From positions 30,531,662-30,595,661 of the forward strand of contig CM070604.1 in NCBI GenBank assembly GCA_036346395.1: a stretch of 64,000 nt of DNA, in the 5' to 3' direction. Position numbers and translations under genes: made by a program. Origin of the DNA: Hsuehochloa calcarea (Eukaryota > Streptophyta > Magnoliopsida > Poales > Poaceae). Positions 9,460 to 19,843 of the stretch are shown here, piece after piece. A model generated the notes under the pieces. The model saw only the letters and a list, made by a program, of their open reading frames with translations. It did not search any database and was not told the origin of the DNA. How positions within the stretch are numbered: position 1 is the first letter of the stretch; every line of letters starts with the position of its first letter.

Positions 9460-9780
9460 TGTTAAAATAATCTTGTTTAGTTAACTTCTGTTACAACGAA
9501 GTGACGCATTGTTTCATTTCCTAATGAAGTGACGCGTTGTTTCACTAAGTGACGCATAGCTTGATAGCTGTGGTTGTGTTGTTTCATGTAACAACACGTC
9601 GTTCCGATTAGTATAAATACCCTTTGTAAACGCAGAAGTTGTAATAGCACAACCTAAAGTTCATTATTATATGCATTGTTCTTTCTATTGTTCTTCTTCT
9701 CAACAAAAGTTCTTGGCAAGAGAATTAGACTTGGTGTATTTCATAATCGCATGTGTGTAAACATCTAGTGTGTTTCTAAC
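9460..9780 (+). repeat. 3' LTR of the gag-only Copia
   Basis: Starts TGTTAAAATAATC and ends TTTCTAAC, lacking the final A. It contains three spaced copies of AGTGACGCRTNGTTTCA-like sequence (9500-9560) and the shared AGTATAAATACC. Host exon sequence resumes at 9781. Confidence 0.75.
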
Positions 9781-10200
9781 GCGCTCCTCCGCCCAAGGAG
9801 CACCAAAGCCTAGCAGCCAAGGTGCGTACGTATATGCCAATTGCATCATGCTTCTGATCCTATTTTTTGCATCGGAATTACGCAATTGATTCAGAGTCAA
9901 TCGACGAGATTTGAAATTTTTTGTTTTCGATTTGATGGCGTGTGGAACCGTCGTAAGCGGATCAGCGAGCGGCCGAGGGCGCTGCAGGAGCTGGTGCCCA
10001 ACGGCGGCAAGGTGGACATGGTCACCATGCTCGACAGGGCCATCACCTACGTAAGTTCATGCAGCTGCAGCTCAAGGTGCTGGAGACGGACGCCTTCTGG
10101 CCCGCACAGGGGAGCAAGGCGCCGGAGATCTCCCAGGTCAAGGAGGCGCTCGACGCCACCATCCTCGTCGCAGCGGGGCTCATCGATCGAGCTAACAACG
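9781..10200 (+). pseudogene. RSL class I (RHD6-like) bHLH gene, bHLH exons
   Basis: 9781-9821 encodes PPPKEHQSLAAK and ends at a GTGCGT donor. An intron of 124 bp follows, but its acceptor reads GG instead of AG at 9944-9945. Exon 2 (from 9946) encodes NRRKRISERPRALQELVPNG, then GKVDMVTMLDRAITYV. The basic/helix-1 segment has Lys where RSL proteins have Glu (RRERI) and Pro where they have Leu (SERL). One base is lost at 10051-10056, where GTCAAG-type sequence has become GTAAG. In the next frame the protein continues QLQLKVLETDAFWPAQGSKA then PEISQVKEALDA, a tail diagnostic of RHD6/RSL1 (TDEFWPAQGGKAPxISQVKxAxDAI). The normal C-terminus is not recognisable after about 10180. Identity as class I RSL is strong; loss of function is certain from the combined lesions. 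Confidence 0.85.
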
Positions 10201-10836
10201 AAGCGATACACATCACTATATTATTCCAGAGAAATTCAGACCATTACGACAGTAGCCTTCTGCTATACTGGATTTTAGCTTTGGAGCGATATACCTTCCT
10301 TGTTTCTCTGTTTATTATTCCTCCTCTTCTTTTACTGCCCCAGCATGTAATCTTCTCACCCTGCTATTACAACGTACGTACTCTACTAATTAGTCAATGA
10401 TGGCTACTAATTGCAATTCCGTCGTAGTCAATCTGCTTTGCCAAACCACAGATGTATTCTTCTTCTCTACCCAACGGGCGTTATGTACTGATCATGAGTG
10501 ACATGCAGTTTGAAGCTGGGAAATATTTTGAGTGCCCGTATGGGAACAGGGCAACATTCACAAAAATATATGCAAAATTGGAGGATCTACTGTTTCTAGA
10601 AGAATAAAAAGATTAGTTCACATCTACAAAATTTCAGCATCAATTTGCCTCCGTTCTATGGAGAAAACTCAAACATAAGTTCCGGACGTGACCATACAAT
10701 TCATTTGCAGCATTTGTTTAGATCTTTTTTATTTTCTTTAGATGAATTTGAACTTGAAAATTTACAAGTGCAGATAATGCTATGTGCACAATGCCCATGA
10801 TTGTTTCCATGGTTTTTGGAATGGAGGGGACTAGCC
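10201..10836. other. 3' flank of the bHLH pseudogene
   Basis: AT-rich DNA with no coding region or repeat recognised. It ends at the Copia-1 insertion point (TAGCC, 10832-10836). Confidence 0.5.
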
Positions 10837-11106
10837 TGTTAAGTAATCTTTGTTTGCTATTTCCTTTTGATGTTTACTGAGTCCCGAACTGCTTCGTATG
10901 AAGTCGTGTTCGAGTAGTTTTGTAGTACAAACCGTATTAGGAGATAGTCTGTGTTGCAGTCTGTTTTCAACCTTTATAAGGGGCAGATAGCCTGAGTTTT
11001 TTTTTGTATCCAGAAGACAAGCAATAAAACATCAGAGCTTAGTAGTTTGAGCGCAGCGAAGCGTGAAATCAACTAGTAGGCTGTTTTTTCTTTGGATCGG
11101 CTAACA
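10837..11106 (+). repeat. 5' LTR of Copia-1
   Basis: 270 bp, TGTTAAGTAATC to CGGCTAACA. It contains CTTTATAAGGGG (the probable TATA region) and AGCAATAAAA (poly-A signal-like), both kept in the 3' copy. Confidence 0.93.
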
Positions 11107-11108
11107 AT

Positions 11109-11120
11109 TGGTATCAGAGT
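11109..11120 (+). other. Primer binding site of Copia-1
   Basis: TGGTATCAGAGT follows the 5' LTR after two bases. It matches the tRNA-Met site except for the last base. Confidence 0.85.
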
Positions 11121-11142
11121 CCTGCACTCGATCCGACGAACG

Positions 11143-12086
11143 ATGCGTCAATCATCTTCCCACTCACCTACCCGGCCAAGGATGCCCAGCGACATCGGCG
11201 CACGTCTGGAAGCGGGATTCGGCAGCGACAGCGGTGGCGGTGGGGAAGTTGTGATTCATCGCGTGGTGAGGGAGTCAGGAGGCTCGGTAGTATACCCGAT
11301 GCTGACGCGGACTAACTATGGAGATTGGACTCTCGTGATGAGAGTGAATCTACAAACGCAAGGCCCGTGGGAGGCGATTGACCCCGGCAATGGTGACTAC
11401 AGCAATGACAGATGGCACCGTCTGCCATACTCCGAGCCGTTCCGCCAGAGATGCTATCTACGCTTGCCGTCAAGAACACCGCCAAGAACGCATGGGACAC
11501 AATCAAGACAATGCGCATGGGCGTCCAACGCGCACGCGAGGCGAAGGCGCAAACGTTGCGCAAAGAATTTGATGCAATCAAATTCAAGAACGGCGAGTCG
11601 GTGGATGATTTCGTAATGCGGCTCACCGGCCTAGTCAATGACTTGGAAATACTCGGGGACAAGATTGAGGAAGACTGTGTTGTTAAAAAATTCCTCCGTG
11701 TCGTCCTGCCAAGGTATTCTCAGGTAGCAATCTCAATTGAGACGCTCGTTGACTTACATATGCTCTCGGTGGAAGAGCTCACCAGACGACTGAAGGCCGT
11801 AGAAGAGCGCTACGAACAAGACAACACCGACAGCGCCAGCGGACACCTGCTCCTCACAGAAGAGGAGTGGCTTGCGCGCATGAAGCAGTGCGAGCATGGC
11901 CAGGGCTCGTCTGGCGGACAGAAGCCTGACGGTGGCTATGGTGGCAATCGGCGCCGCGACAAGCCGAAAGGTCGCGGCGGTGGCAATGATGGTGTTGTGT
12001 CTAATGGTGTCCGCGACGTGTCGAAGGACAAGTGTCATAACTGCGGCAAACTTGGGCACTGGGCTAAAGACTACCACAAGCCATGA
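11143..12086 (+). pseudogene. Copia-1 gag
   Basis: The ATG at 11143 begins MRQSSSHSPTRPRMPSD. The gag head YPMLTRTNYGDWTLVMRVNL and QGPWEAIDPG runs to about 11405. A frameshift there moves the sense into the frame containing LVNDLEILGDKIEEDCVVKK, LPRYSQVAISIETLVDL and SGHLLLTEEEWLARMKQ. A Gly/Arg-rich linker precedes the nucleocapsid knuckle CHNCGKLGHWAKDY (12033-12074), in which the fourth ligand Cys is Tyr, as in the gag-only element at 7970-9780. A TGA at 12084 ends the frame before the protease. Structural protein of virus-like particles by family; not functional here. Confidence 0.85.
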
Positions 12087-12104
12087 CGCAACGAGCAGGT
12101 CAAC

Positions 12105-12596
12105 TTGGCGAAAGTTGATGACGACCAACGCACGCTGCTTATGGCACAGGTGTGCGCACCATCTAAGACCGCCGAGAGCATGATCGAGGACATCGTGCTC
12201 AATGAGGTGCATGCTGATGTGCACCTAGGACATGAAGAGGACCGCCATGATGATGCGTGGTATCTTGACACCGGCGCCAGCAACCACATGACGGGCTGCA
12301 AGAACATCTTCGCCGAGCTGGACACCGGTATCACTGGTTCTATCAAGTTTGGTGAATACTGTGCGAATCACGACGTCGTCTTCGATGAGGCGGCGAAGTG
12401 GGACTGGGAAGCTGGAGACCATGCACGGACAGCTCCCGATGATACGTTCACTGTGGAGTACATCTCTCACCCTGTCACAAGTGGTGAACAAATTGACACA
12501 CAAGGAGAGGACACGTTGTGTCATTCTCCAAACACAGGATTAACACCATCCACTACAGCAGCGATACCAGTCACAACAGCACCAGTCGGGGTGTAG
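12105..12596 (+). pseudogene. Copia-1 protease start joined to an integrase-RT linker by deletion
   Basis: The frame opens VDDDQRTLLMAQVCAP and reaches WYLDTGASNHMTG, the aspartic protease active site (DTGA) typical of Copia. After GSIKFGEY the similarity stops, and the frame continues with acidic sequence (VVFDEAAKWDWEAGD) of the kind found between integrase and RT in Copia polyproteins. The remainder of the protease and the whole integrase catalytic core are therefore missing, so the element could not integrate by itself. A TAG at 12594 separates this from the RT frame. Confidence 0.75.
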
Positions 12597-12599
12597 TTC

Positions 12600-13286
12600 G
12601 TGTCACCTCCTCCTAATGCTACGCCCCCATCCGACGGCGTACCAAGGCGGACTCGCACACTACAGAATTTGTTCGATACCACATCATTGGTTGGACTCGA
12701 CGTCTACAAGTTGCATCTCACGACAGAAGAAGAACCCGCTGGTTTCACCGACGCCGAACAACATCAATGTTGGCGCCGGGCAATGCTTGAGGAGATGAGT
12801 TCCATCGAAGAGAATGGTATGTGCCAACTTGTCGATCTTCCTACTGGTCACCGTCTAATTGGCCTGAAGTGGGTGTACAAGGTCATGAAGGACTCACACG
12901 GTGCCGTCGTTAAGCACAAAGCACAGCTCATGGTGAAAGGGTACGTACAATGGCATGGCATTGACTTTGACGAGGTGTTCGCGCCGGTCGCTCGCCTCGA
13001 GTTTATGCGTCTTTTGATTGCACTCGCCGCACATGAGGGGTGGCCGGTTCATCACATGGATGTAAAATCAGCGTTCCTTAATGGCGAACTCGAGTAGGAA
13101 GTCTACGTCGCACAACCCCCCGGCTTTGTGGTTGATGGCCATGAGGAGAAGGTCATCAGGCTTCGCAAGGCATTGTACGGTTTACGACAAGCGCCAAGAG
13201 CATGAAACGCTAAGCTCGACAGCTGTCTATTGTTACTTGGGTTTCACCGGAGTGAGTCAGAACATGCTATGTACATGCATGGCGAC
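12600..13286 (+). pseudogene. Copia-1 reverse transcriptase, N-terminal part
   Basis: Recognisable Copia RT (RVT_2 type): MLEEMSSIEENGMCQLVDLP, LIGLKWVYKVMKDSHG, ARLEFMRLLIALAAHEGW, HHMDVKSAFLNGELE, then stop TAG at about 13096, then EVYVAQPPGFVV and LRKALYGLRQAPRA with another stop (TGA). The frame ends at MYMHGD, where the Gypsy-1 element inserted (target GCGAC, 13282-13286). The part with the YVDD box is at 23322. The first catalytic Asp (MDVKSAF) is retained. Confidence 0.85.
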
Positions 13287-14232
13287 TGATGAGTCACGGT
13301 GGCCCGATCTTCCGATAGGTTCGATTTGGTTCGTCGTGAGGACGTTGACGCTTTGAGGCTTCCGACCAACAGATCGTCACCTCGCAATTCGCTACACCCG
13401 CACGCCTGTCGTTATCGACCACGCTTGCACGCGATCGACCTTACCACGAAGGTTATGGTTCCTGCAAGCAATCGAAGCAACTCACAAGAACAAGGTGGAT
13501 GCAATCTGAATTGTATTGCGGATATGGATGAAGTTTACAAGTGGGGTTCCTCAAACCGATAATCGGCGAAACTGCAATTGGCAGAATAATCTAAGAAAAA
13601 CCCGCCTCTAAACTACGGCGCTCATCATATATATAGTGGGGCGTGAGGAGGTCGACCTAGGGTTGTGCGGCCGTGGGATGAGGCGTACACAACCCGGACT
13701 CGATCTCGCCACGTTTACAAAGTCTTATTAGTTTCCAAAGCGGTGACGCACACCTTGTGTCGCGTATTTACGTCGAAGATCTAGTCGTAGGATCGGTCCT
13801 AGGGTGGTCTTGAGGAGTCCATGCTATCTTTGGTCATAGATTGTGTCCAACGAGTCTTGTGCTCGCCTCTCGGTCGTAGAGTGCTCCCAACGAGTCATTT
13901 GGTCGTAGGCCTTCTTGAAGTGGTCGTAGGCCTTGCGAATCGTCGTGGACCTTCTTGAACCGGTCGTAGGCCTTCTTGAAGTGGTCGTAGACCTTCTTGA
14001 ACCGGTCGTAGGCCTTCTTGAAGTGGTCGTAATCCTAGATTTACGAGTACAAGTAAATCATCTCCATTAGGCAACATCATAGAGTTCTCAAATAATACAC
14101 TCGACCCTAGAAACGATTTTACGATAGATTAAGTCACGTGCTCTAGCTCTTGTCATAGGACCTTGTAGTCCAACACCCAAATCTGGAAGGTCTTGTGTAG
14201 TACGTGTATCCGAAGGAGGGATGTCCTCATCA
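13287..14232 (-). repeat. 3' LTR of Gypsy-1 (left copy)
   Basis: 946 bp, nearly the same as 22380-23321. It contains a 21-bp tandem repeat, GGTCGTAGGCCTTCTTGAAGT with variants, at about 13904-14030. Its small open frame encodes repeats of LRP(L/V)QEG on the minus strand. Confidence 0.93.
13904..14030. repeat. 21-bp minisatellite in the Gypsy-1 3' LTR
   Basis: About six imperfect copies of GGTCGTAGGCCTTCTTGAAGT, alternating AAGT and AACC at the unit end. The same array is in the other LTR at about 22990-23115, so it predates this insertion. Confidence 0.8.
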
Positions 14233-15797
14233 TACTCCCTTCTTGAATTGGAGTCGTCCTCGACTCAAGCTCATCTTCTTCTCCCACGTATGGTTTCAAA
14301 TCAAATGTTAAATGTGGGGCTAACCCCAAAATCTGCAGTAATTCTAACCGATATGCATTATCATTTATCTTCTTAATTATCTTAAATGGTCCTGCACTCT
14401 AGGCATCAACTTTGATTTTCTTAATTAGAAATCTATCCTTTCTCAAATGAACCCAAACTAAATCACTGGTTCTATTTTGACAACTTTCCTACCTTTATTT
14501 CCAAAGAACCCTATACTTTTCACCATACGCTCTATATTCTCTTTAGTGGTCTCATGCAACTTGAGAATAAATGCAAACGTTCTTAGCATCTAGATTTATT
14601 TTTTCAGAGGTTGGTAAAGGTAGTAAATCAATAGGAGCACGGGGTTAAAACCATACACTACCCGAAACGGACTTACCTTGGTGGTGGAGTGTACTGACCT
14701 ATTGTAAGCAAACTCAATATGAGGTAAACACTCTTCCCACATCTTCAAGTTCTTCTTTAAAACAGCCCGCAACATGGTGGATAATGTGCGGTTGACAACC
14801 TCCGTTTGTCCATCAGTTTGGGGATGACACGTAGTAGAAAACAGCAGCTTTGTCCCCAATTTATTCCAAAGTGATCTCCAAAAGTGGCTCAAAAACTTCG
14901 CATCGCGATCCGAGACAATAGTATTGGGCACTCCATGTAAGCGAACGATTTCCCTGAAAAACAAATCAGCTATGTTTGTAGCATCATCGCTCTTGTGACA
15001 AGATATAAAATGTGCCATTTTAGAAAATCGATCCACTACAACAAATATACTATCTCTCCCCCTCTTTGTCCTAGGCAATCCTAAAACAAAATCCATAGAA
15101 ATATCCTCCCAAGGGGCACTAGGAATAGGAAGAGGCATATAAAGTCCATGTGGATTGAGACGGGACTTAGCTTTGTTGCATGTAGTGCAGCGAGTCACGT
15201 AGCGCTCAACATCACGCCTCATCTTTGGCCAAAAGAAGTGGGTGGTCAGCACATCTTCTGTCTTTTTTGCTCCAAAATGCGCCATCAAACCTCCTCCATG
15301 TGCCTCCTGTAACAACAAAAGACGAACAGAGCTAGCTGGAATGCATAGCTTGTTAGCACGATAGATCAAACCATCATTCAACACATAGTTATTCCATATC
15401 TTCCCTTCTTTACAATGTTCAAGCACTTCCTTAAAGTCCAAATCAGTGACATATAAACTCTTAATGGCCTCCAAACCAAAAATCTTATGGTCAAGTTGAG
15501 ATAACATGGTATAACGTCTAGAGAGCGCATCAGCAATCACATTGTCCTTACCTTTCTTATGCTTTATGACATATGGAAACGACTCAATAAATTCTACCCA
15601 ATTAGCATGTCGTTTATTCAGTTTAGCTTGACTTCTAATATGTTTTAGCGATTCATGATCAGAATGTATAACAAATTCTTTGGGCCATAAATAATATTGC
15701 CAAGTTTGAAGCACACGACTAAAGCATACAATTCTTTGTCATAGGTGGAATAATTCAAACTAGGCCCATTTAGTTTCTCGCTAAAATATGCAACCGG
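14233..15797 (-). pseudogene. Gypsy-1 RNase H (end) and integrase
   Basis: Minus strand. The RNase H segment KPVAYFSEKLNGPSLNYSTY, DKELYALVVC is followed by a frame change at about 15700 into FVIHSDHESLKHI. The 372-codon frame 15714-14596 then holds KKGKDNVIADALSRR, the integrase HHCC zinc domain (H..H, CTTC) and the DDE core: MDFVLGLPRTKRG, IVSDRDAKFLSHFWR and HPQTDGQTEVVNRTL, with the D, D and E all present. C-terminal to it, after stops and frame changes (14233-14595), are FKIIKKINDNAYRLEL-like sequence and DLKPYVGEEDELESR close to the LTR. Family role: removal of RNA from RNA:DNA hybrids and strand transfer into the genome. I see no clear chromodomain. Broken overall. Confidence 0.88.
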
Positions 15798-15802
15798 TTT
15801 AC

Positions 15803-18800
15803 TGTGAGACCCCGGTTTATCCGGCTTGTAATGCTTAACCATCCACTTGGTCCTAGCATCACAAATCAGATAATCCGAGACTCGAGACATGTATACTTCC
15901 CAGAAATGCAGTATACACACCTCTTTACAAAGTTCATGCATCAATCCATTCATTCACATAGAACCGAAGCAAAACAACAACCAGAAGATAGCGTAAATAA
16001 AAGTAGTCATTACAAAAGAGAGGCCGACCGGCCAAATGACATATACATAAAGAAATTTAACAGCGGAAGCAAAAGTGCCATAAGATGGCAATAAACAAAA
16101 GAGCCAATCAGTGTGCCTTTAACCCACAAGGCAACCGACCGGACCGCCAAGCTAGTCGTCGAATCCACAGCACATCTCACAAAAGTGAGGCCCTTGGGGC
16201 TCACCTTCGTCCTCTGCAAACAAAAGCAGCCCAGCAAAAACTGGGTGAGTACTTTGAATGTACTCGCAAGATATATAAGAATGATAACAGATCTATACAA
16301 TAACTACATGCAAGCTTATTTAAGTGGAGCAGGTTAGGACTCAAATTTTTAAGCATAAAGCAAGTTTTATTTGCAATAATGTAATAGATTGAAAGCAGTT
16401 TAACAAATCAGTTTTTAATGTTCAAATAATCGTAAATGACAACAATATAACAGTAGATAGACAACAACAATCCTGGAAGTGACTAAACCATTAGCCACCA
16501 CAACAATAGCATGAATTACCCATTCATGCCAACCATGTCAAATTTTAATTTTTAAAAGGTTGTAGTCTAGTTCTTGCACGACCTTACCAAGCATGTCCAT
16601 CACCTAGGACGAGGCTATTCGAATAGTTTTATCCCTGCAGGGGTGTACCAATGTACCCACACGCCAGACCGCCTTTTTGCCACTAGATTAAGCACACTTC
16701 CTTAGGTATGCCGGCACGGCTAAGTCCTACGAGACATTTCCCATATTGTGAATTATTCACGAGCCGCCCGTATGGATAGAAACCCATACGTTGTGTCGGA
16801 GTCATTGTAAAGCCTCGGTCAACTACCCGTCGCAGGTAAAGCCTTGGACAACTACAATGCTCCTCGAGGTGGAGAGCTTACCCGGAATCTCCACCACCGC
16901 ACACCCAACACAAGAACACGAGAACACATATCATGTTTCACACAACACACACAACCCCCTCCTGCGACTCGGAGATAACCCACGCCAAAGTACTAAGTCA
17001 AGAGAGGTCCCATATCCCTCTCGCGTGGTTAGCACGCATAAGCTCTTGGCTTAGTGACACAAGTAACTCGGTCCTTGATGACCTAGGCACCATTCCATTC
17101 ACACCAACAGATCACACCAACATACCATTGTGCCCAAGTCTAAAACAATTTTATTTTCAGTTTTTGACTTAACAAACTAACAAAGCACAAATGCTGGACA
17201 TAATGGAATAATAGATAAATGTGTGATCAAGATCATCGACTAAAATCGATGATCGCCCATTACTACCGACATCTAAGCATTTCTAAGCACGACATCGAAA
17301 AGACATTAAAAGAGCATAATTAAATCACCGGGCTCTAATTCACCAGCGATATTAATAACTTAGGGTGTGGCAGGGGATAACAATTTAATGGCAACAATGC
17401 ATTAGGAATAACTACCACTAAGCAGGACAAAAATAATTGGACACAAAAGCAATGCATACATATAATTTATAAACAAGATATTAGACCTTGAAAGTAATGG
17501 GACATTTATGATCAAATATCTTGCCTGCTTGTTGTGGGTCAAGGTGTTGCTGAGGATCAACAATATTATCAATGTGCTCTTCGGGTCCTAACGAGAAAGC
17601 AAAAAGCAACCGATAAGAACGAATAAAATGCAAAGACCCAACAGTAAACCTTCTCCAAACATTCTAAAATTTTTACAGTAGCAAGGTCTTGATTTATAAT
17701 GAATTTAGCAACAAGAACCAATTGATTTGGATTCTTAATGCCAAAGATATGACCAAAATAATTTTGCTCAGCTTTTATAAATCAAAAATGCTACTATTCA
17801 TTAGCAAAAATTTCTGGAGCTATACTGAGTTTGGAAACATTTTTAAATTAAAGTCTAATTAAAAACATAACCCACAAAATTTGAATCAACCGAAAAGGAT
17901 TTAAAAATGAATTAGTTATGCATTTTACAAGTTATCACATTTTTCAGTTGATAAATAAATCCTTTCGGGAAAATCAGAATTTAGAAATGACGTGGCCGAA
18001 CGAGGAGCGTCGATCCTGGATCCGACGGCCCAAGCTCGGCTACCGACGCGCGCGAAGCGCCGCGAACCCTAAACGTCAACCGTTGGATCTGGATCCAACG
18101 GTTCGCGTGGATGGGAGCGTTCGGCGGTCCGAACGTTCACGCGCACGCGAGCCGTGGATTTGGGATCCAACGCTCCGCGCGGACTCGCATCGGGACCATT
18201 TATCTTAGATCCAACGGTCCACAGACCGAGACGCGCGATGAATTCAAAATTTTCCACGCGAACGTGGGCCGTAGATCTAAGGATCGACGGTTCGCATCGA
18301 CTCACGTTCAAACCATCGTCCTGTTTTCGTCCGGCAAAAATGTCGGAGGAGAACGGCTCGCCGCCGGCGGCTCTGGCCGCGGCGGTGCGAGCAAACGCCT
18401 AAAATGAGTCCTTAACACTCTTGCGCACACAAAGGTACCAGCGGCGTTAGCTGCGGTGGTCCAGAACGCCGGCAAGCCGGAGAGAACCGAGGTGAGCAAA
18501 ATGACCGAAAACGAAAAATGCAAACGGCTCAGCTGCGGTTCAAGGGAGCAGGTGCCAGGCCACTAGGGACTAAAGAGGAGCTACCTGAACGCAATGGACG
18601 CGCCGAGGAGAGTCGAAGCTGCCCGGGCGAAGAAGAACGCCGGTTTCGGCTGAAATTGGGGAAATCCGAATTCAGCTCGTCCCTGGATAAATTGAACCGA
18701 ATTGAGTGAGGGTTAAGCTTCAGTGAGTAGAGGGAGAGCAGAGGGAGCAAAGACTTGTGGAAGAAAACCCCACTGCACCGACTTCACCGAAACTCCAAAA

Positions 18801-19838
18801 CCGTCAATGGCGGCCGAGAGCTTCCCGAGAATCTGTGGCTCCAGCGGGTTTGTGAGTGCTAGCTAGAGCTGCGGTGTTGCTAAAGGAAGCTAAGGGAGAA
18901 ACCAAGGAGCTTAAATAGCCGGGGATGGCAGAGGGCAACGGCGATAACCCGCTCGGGTCAAACCGGCCGTTTGAGCGCGAGAGAGCGACGGGAGCGGTTG
19001 GAGAGGGGACGCCTGAGGGAGGAGCACGACGAGCAATAAATGCGCACAGAGAGAGCCGTTGAAAAGCGACCGTGGAGTGGACTGCACGCGCTGCGTTTTC
19101 CTCTACGCACGCTATGGCCATTGCTGACGCGCGAGCCGGACGGAGGAAGGAGACGACGCGCTGACCGTCAGATTGAAATCGAACGGCTGAGTTATATCGC
19201 GAGGATCCGTCACTCGGTTGATCCAGGACCGTTCGATGCTGATCCAACGGCTCACCACTCCCGCGCCCGACTGAGTCGCGCCGGTGCGGTTAGTTGACTC
19301 GACCGAGTCAAGTGGTTCGAGTCCGAGTCTGGTTCGAACCCGAGGAACAGTGCAAACCAGTTTAGAATTTGAATTTTAAACATCTGATTTTTGAAGAATT
19401 ATTTGAGGTAGCAAACAAACTCCAAAATTTATGAAATTTTAACTGGAGCTTGCTGACTGCAGGAGGAGCTTTCCATAAAATTTTCAGAGATTTTCATGCA
19501 CTGAATTATTCTACAGAAATTCCAGAAGAGAGGAAAATGGGGTTTGACCAGTTTGACTTGCCTCCAAAATTATCAAATAATTTCTAAAAATCATGAGATA
19601 ATTCAGAGGTGTTGCCAAGCCTCCCTAGAACTCAGGTAAAAGATTTCCAAGGGTTTGGCAAAAGACCTTTGCCAAGGAGGGTTTTTGATTAGGGTCAAAA
19701 GAGAATTTAAATTGGATTTTCCATAATTCTTTTGAAAAGAATTACCAAAAATAGCCAAGTCTTCAAGATGCAAGAAAAGTTTTAGTTTCTTCTGATTTTC
19801 TTACATTTGAAACACAAACCCATATTTGGGATGTTACA
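15803..19838 (-). mobile_element. Solo LTR of a Tekay-like Gypsy, 4.0 kb, inside Gypsy-1
   Basis: Begins TGTGAGACCCCGGTTTATCC and ends GGGATGTTACA. TTTAC is duplicated at both sides (15798-15802 and 19839-19843), and it splits the Gypsy-1 RNase H exactly there. There is no internal repeat of its ends, no primer site and no coding domain, so it is a solo LTR. The inverse of its end, TGTAACATCCC, matches the start of Tekay/Del LTRs (compare TGTAACACCCC at 24881), so I read it as minus-strand. A second copy is at 31584-35968. GATCCAACGG-type palindromic motifs cluster at about 18010-18310 and again at 19190-19250. Confidence 0.9.
18010..18310. repeat. Cluster of GATCCAACGG/CCGTTGGATC motifs
   Basis: Direct and inverted versions, such as CCGTTGGATCTGGATCCAAC, GGATCCAACGCTCC, AGATCCAACGGTCCAC and GTAGATCTAAGGATCGACGG, recur every 30-60 bp and are usually followed by an (A/G)CG-rich stretch (TTCGCG, TCCACG). 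The same arrangement is kept in the second copy at 33965-34290. Confidence 0.7.
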
Positions 19839-19843
19839 TTTAC

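Larger units (their letters stand above)
7970..9780 (+). mobile_element. Gag-only Copia retroelement inserted in the bHLH exon
   Basis: Two LTR copies (about 7970-8235 and 9460-9780) flank a primer site, a gag region and a polypurine tract. They share GTTCCGATTAGTATAAATACC, AACGCAGAAGTTGTAATAGC and a TGTGTTTCTAAC end. Protease, integrase, RT and RNase H are absent: the interior passes from the start of the protease region (GSVKFGDGS) directly to the polypurine tract. The 5' LTR lacks about 30 bases at its outer end relative to the 3' LTR, and I cannot see a clean 5-bp target duplication. It relies on a partner for mobility and is related in gag to the larger Copia at 10837-24593. Confidence 0.8.

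Noticed and set aside
10051..10065. GTAAGTTCATGCAG as a very short intron in the bHLH gene.
   Set aside because: Far too short to splice; comparison with RHD6-type proteins (TYVKFxQLQ) shows a single-base deletion explains it.
13895..14080. Small repeat protein with LRP(L/V)QEG units.
   Set aside because: It is the 21-bp LTR minisatellite read in frame; 21 is a multiple of three, so an open frame is expected.
18000..19300. GC-rich open frames in the 4-kb solo LTR as a possible captured gene.
   Set aside because: No domain; frames differ between the two LTR copies; the region is explained by the motif clusters and LTR composition.
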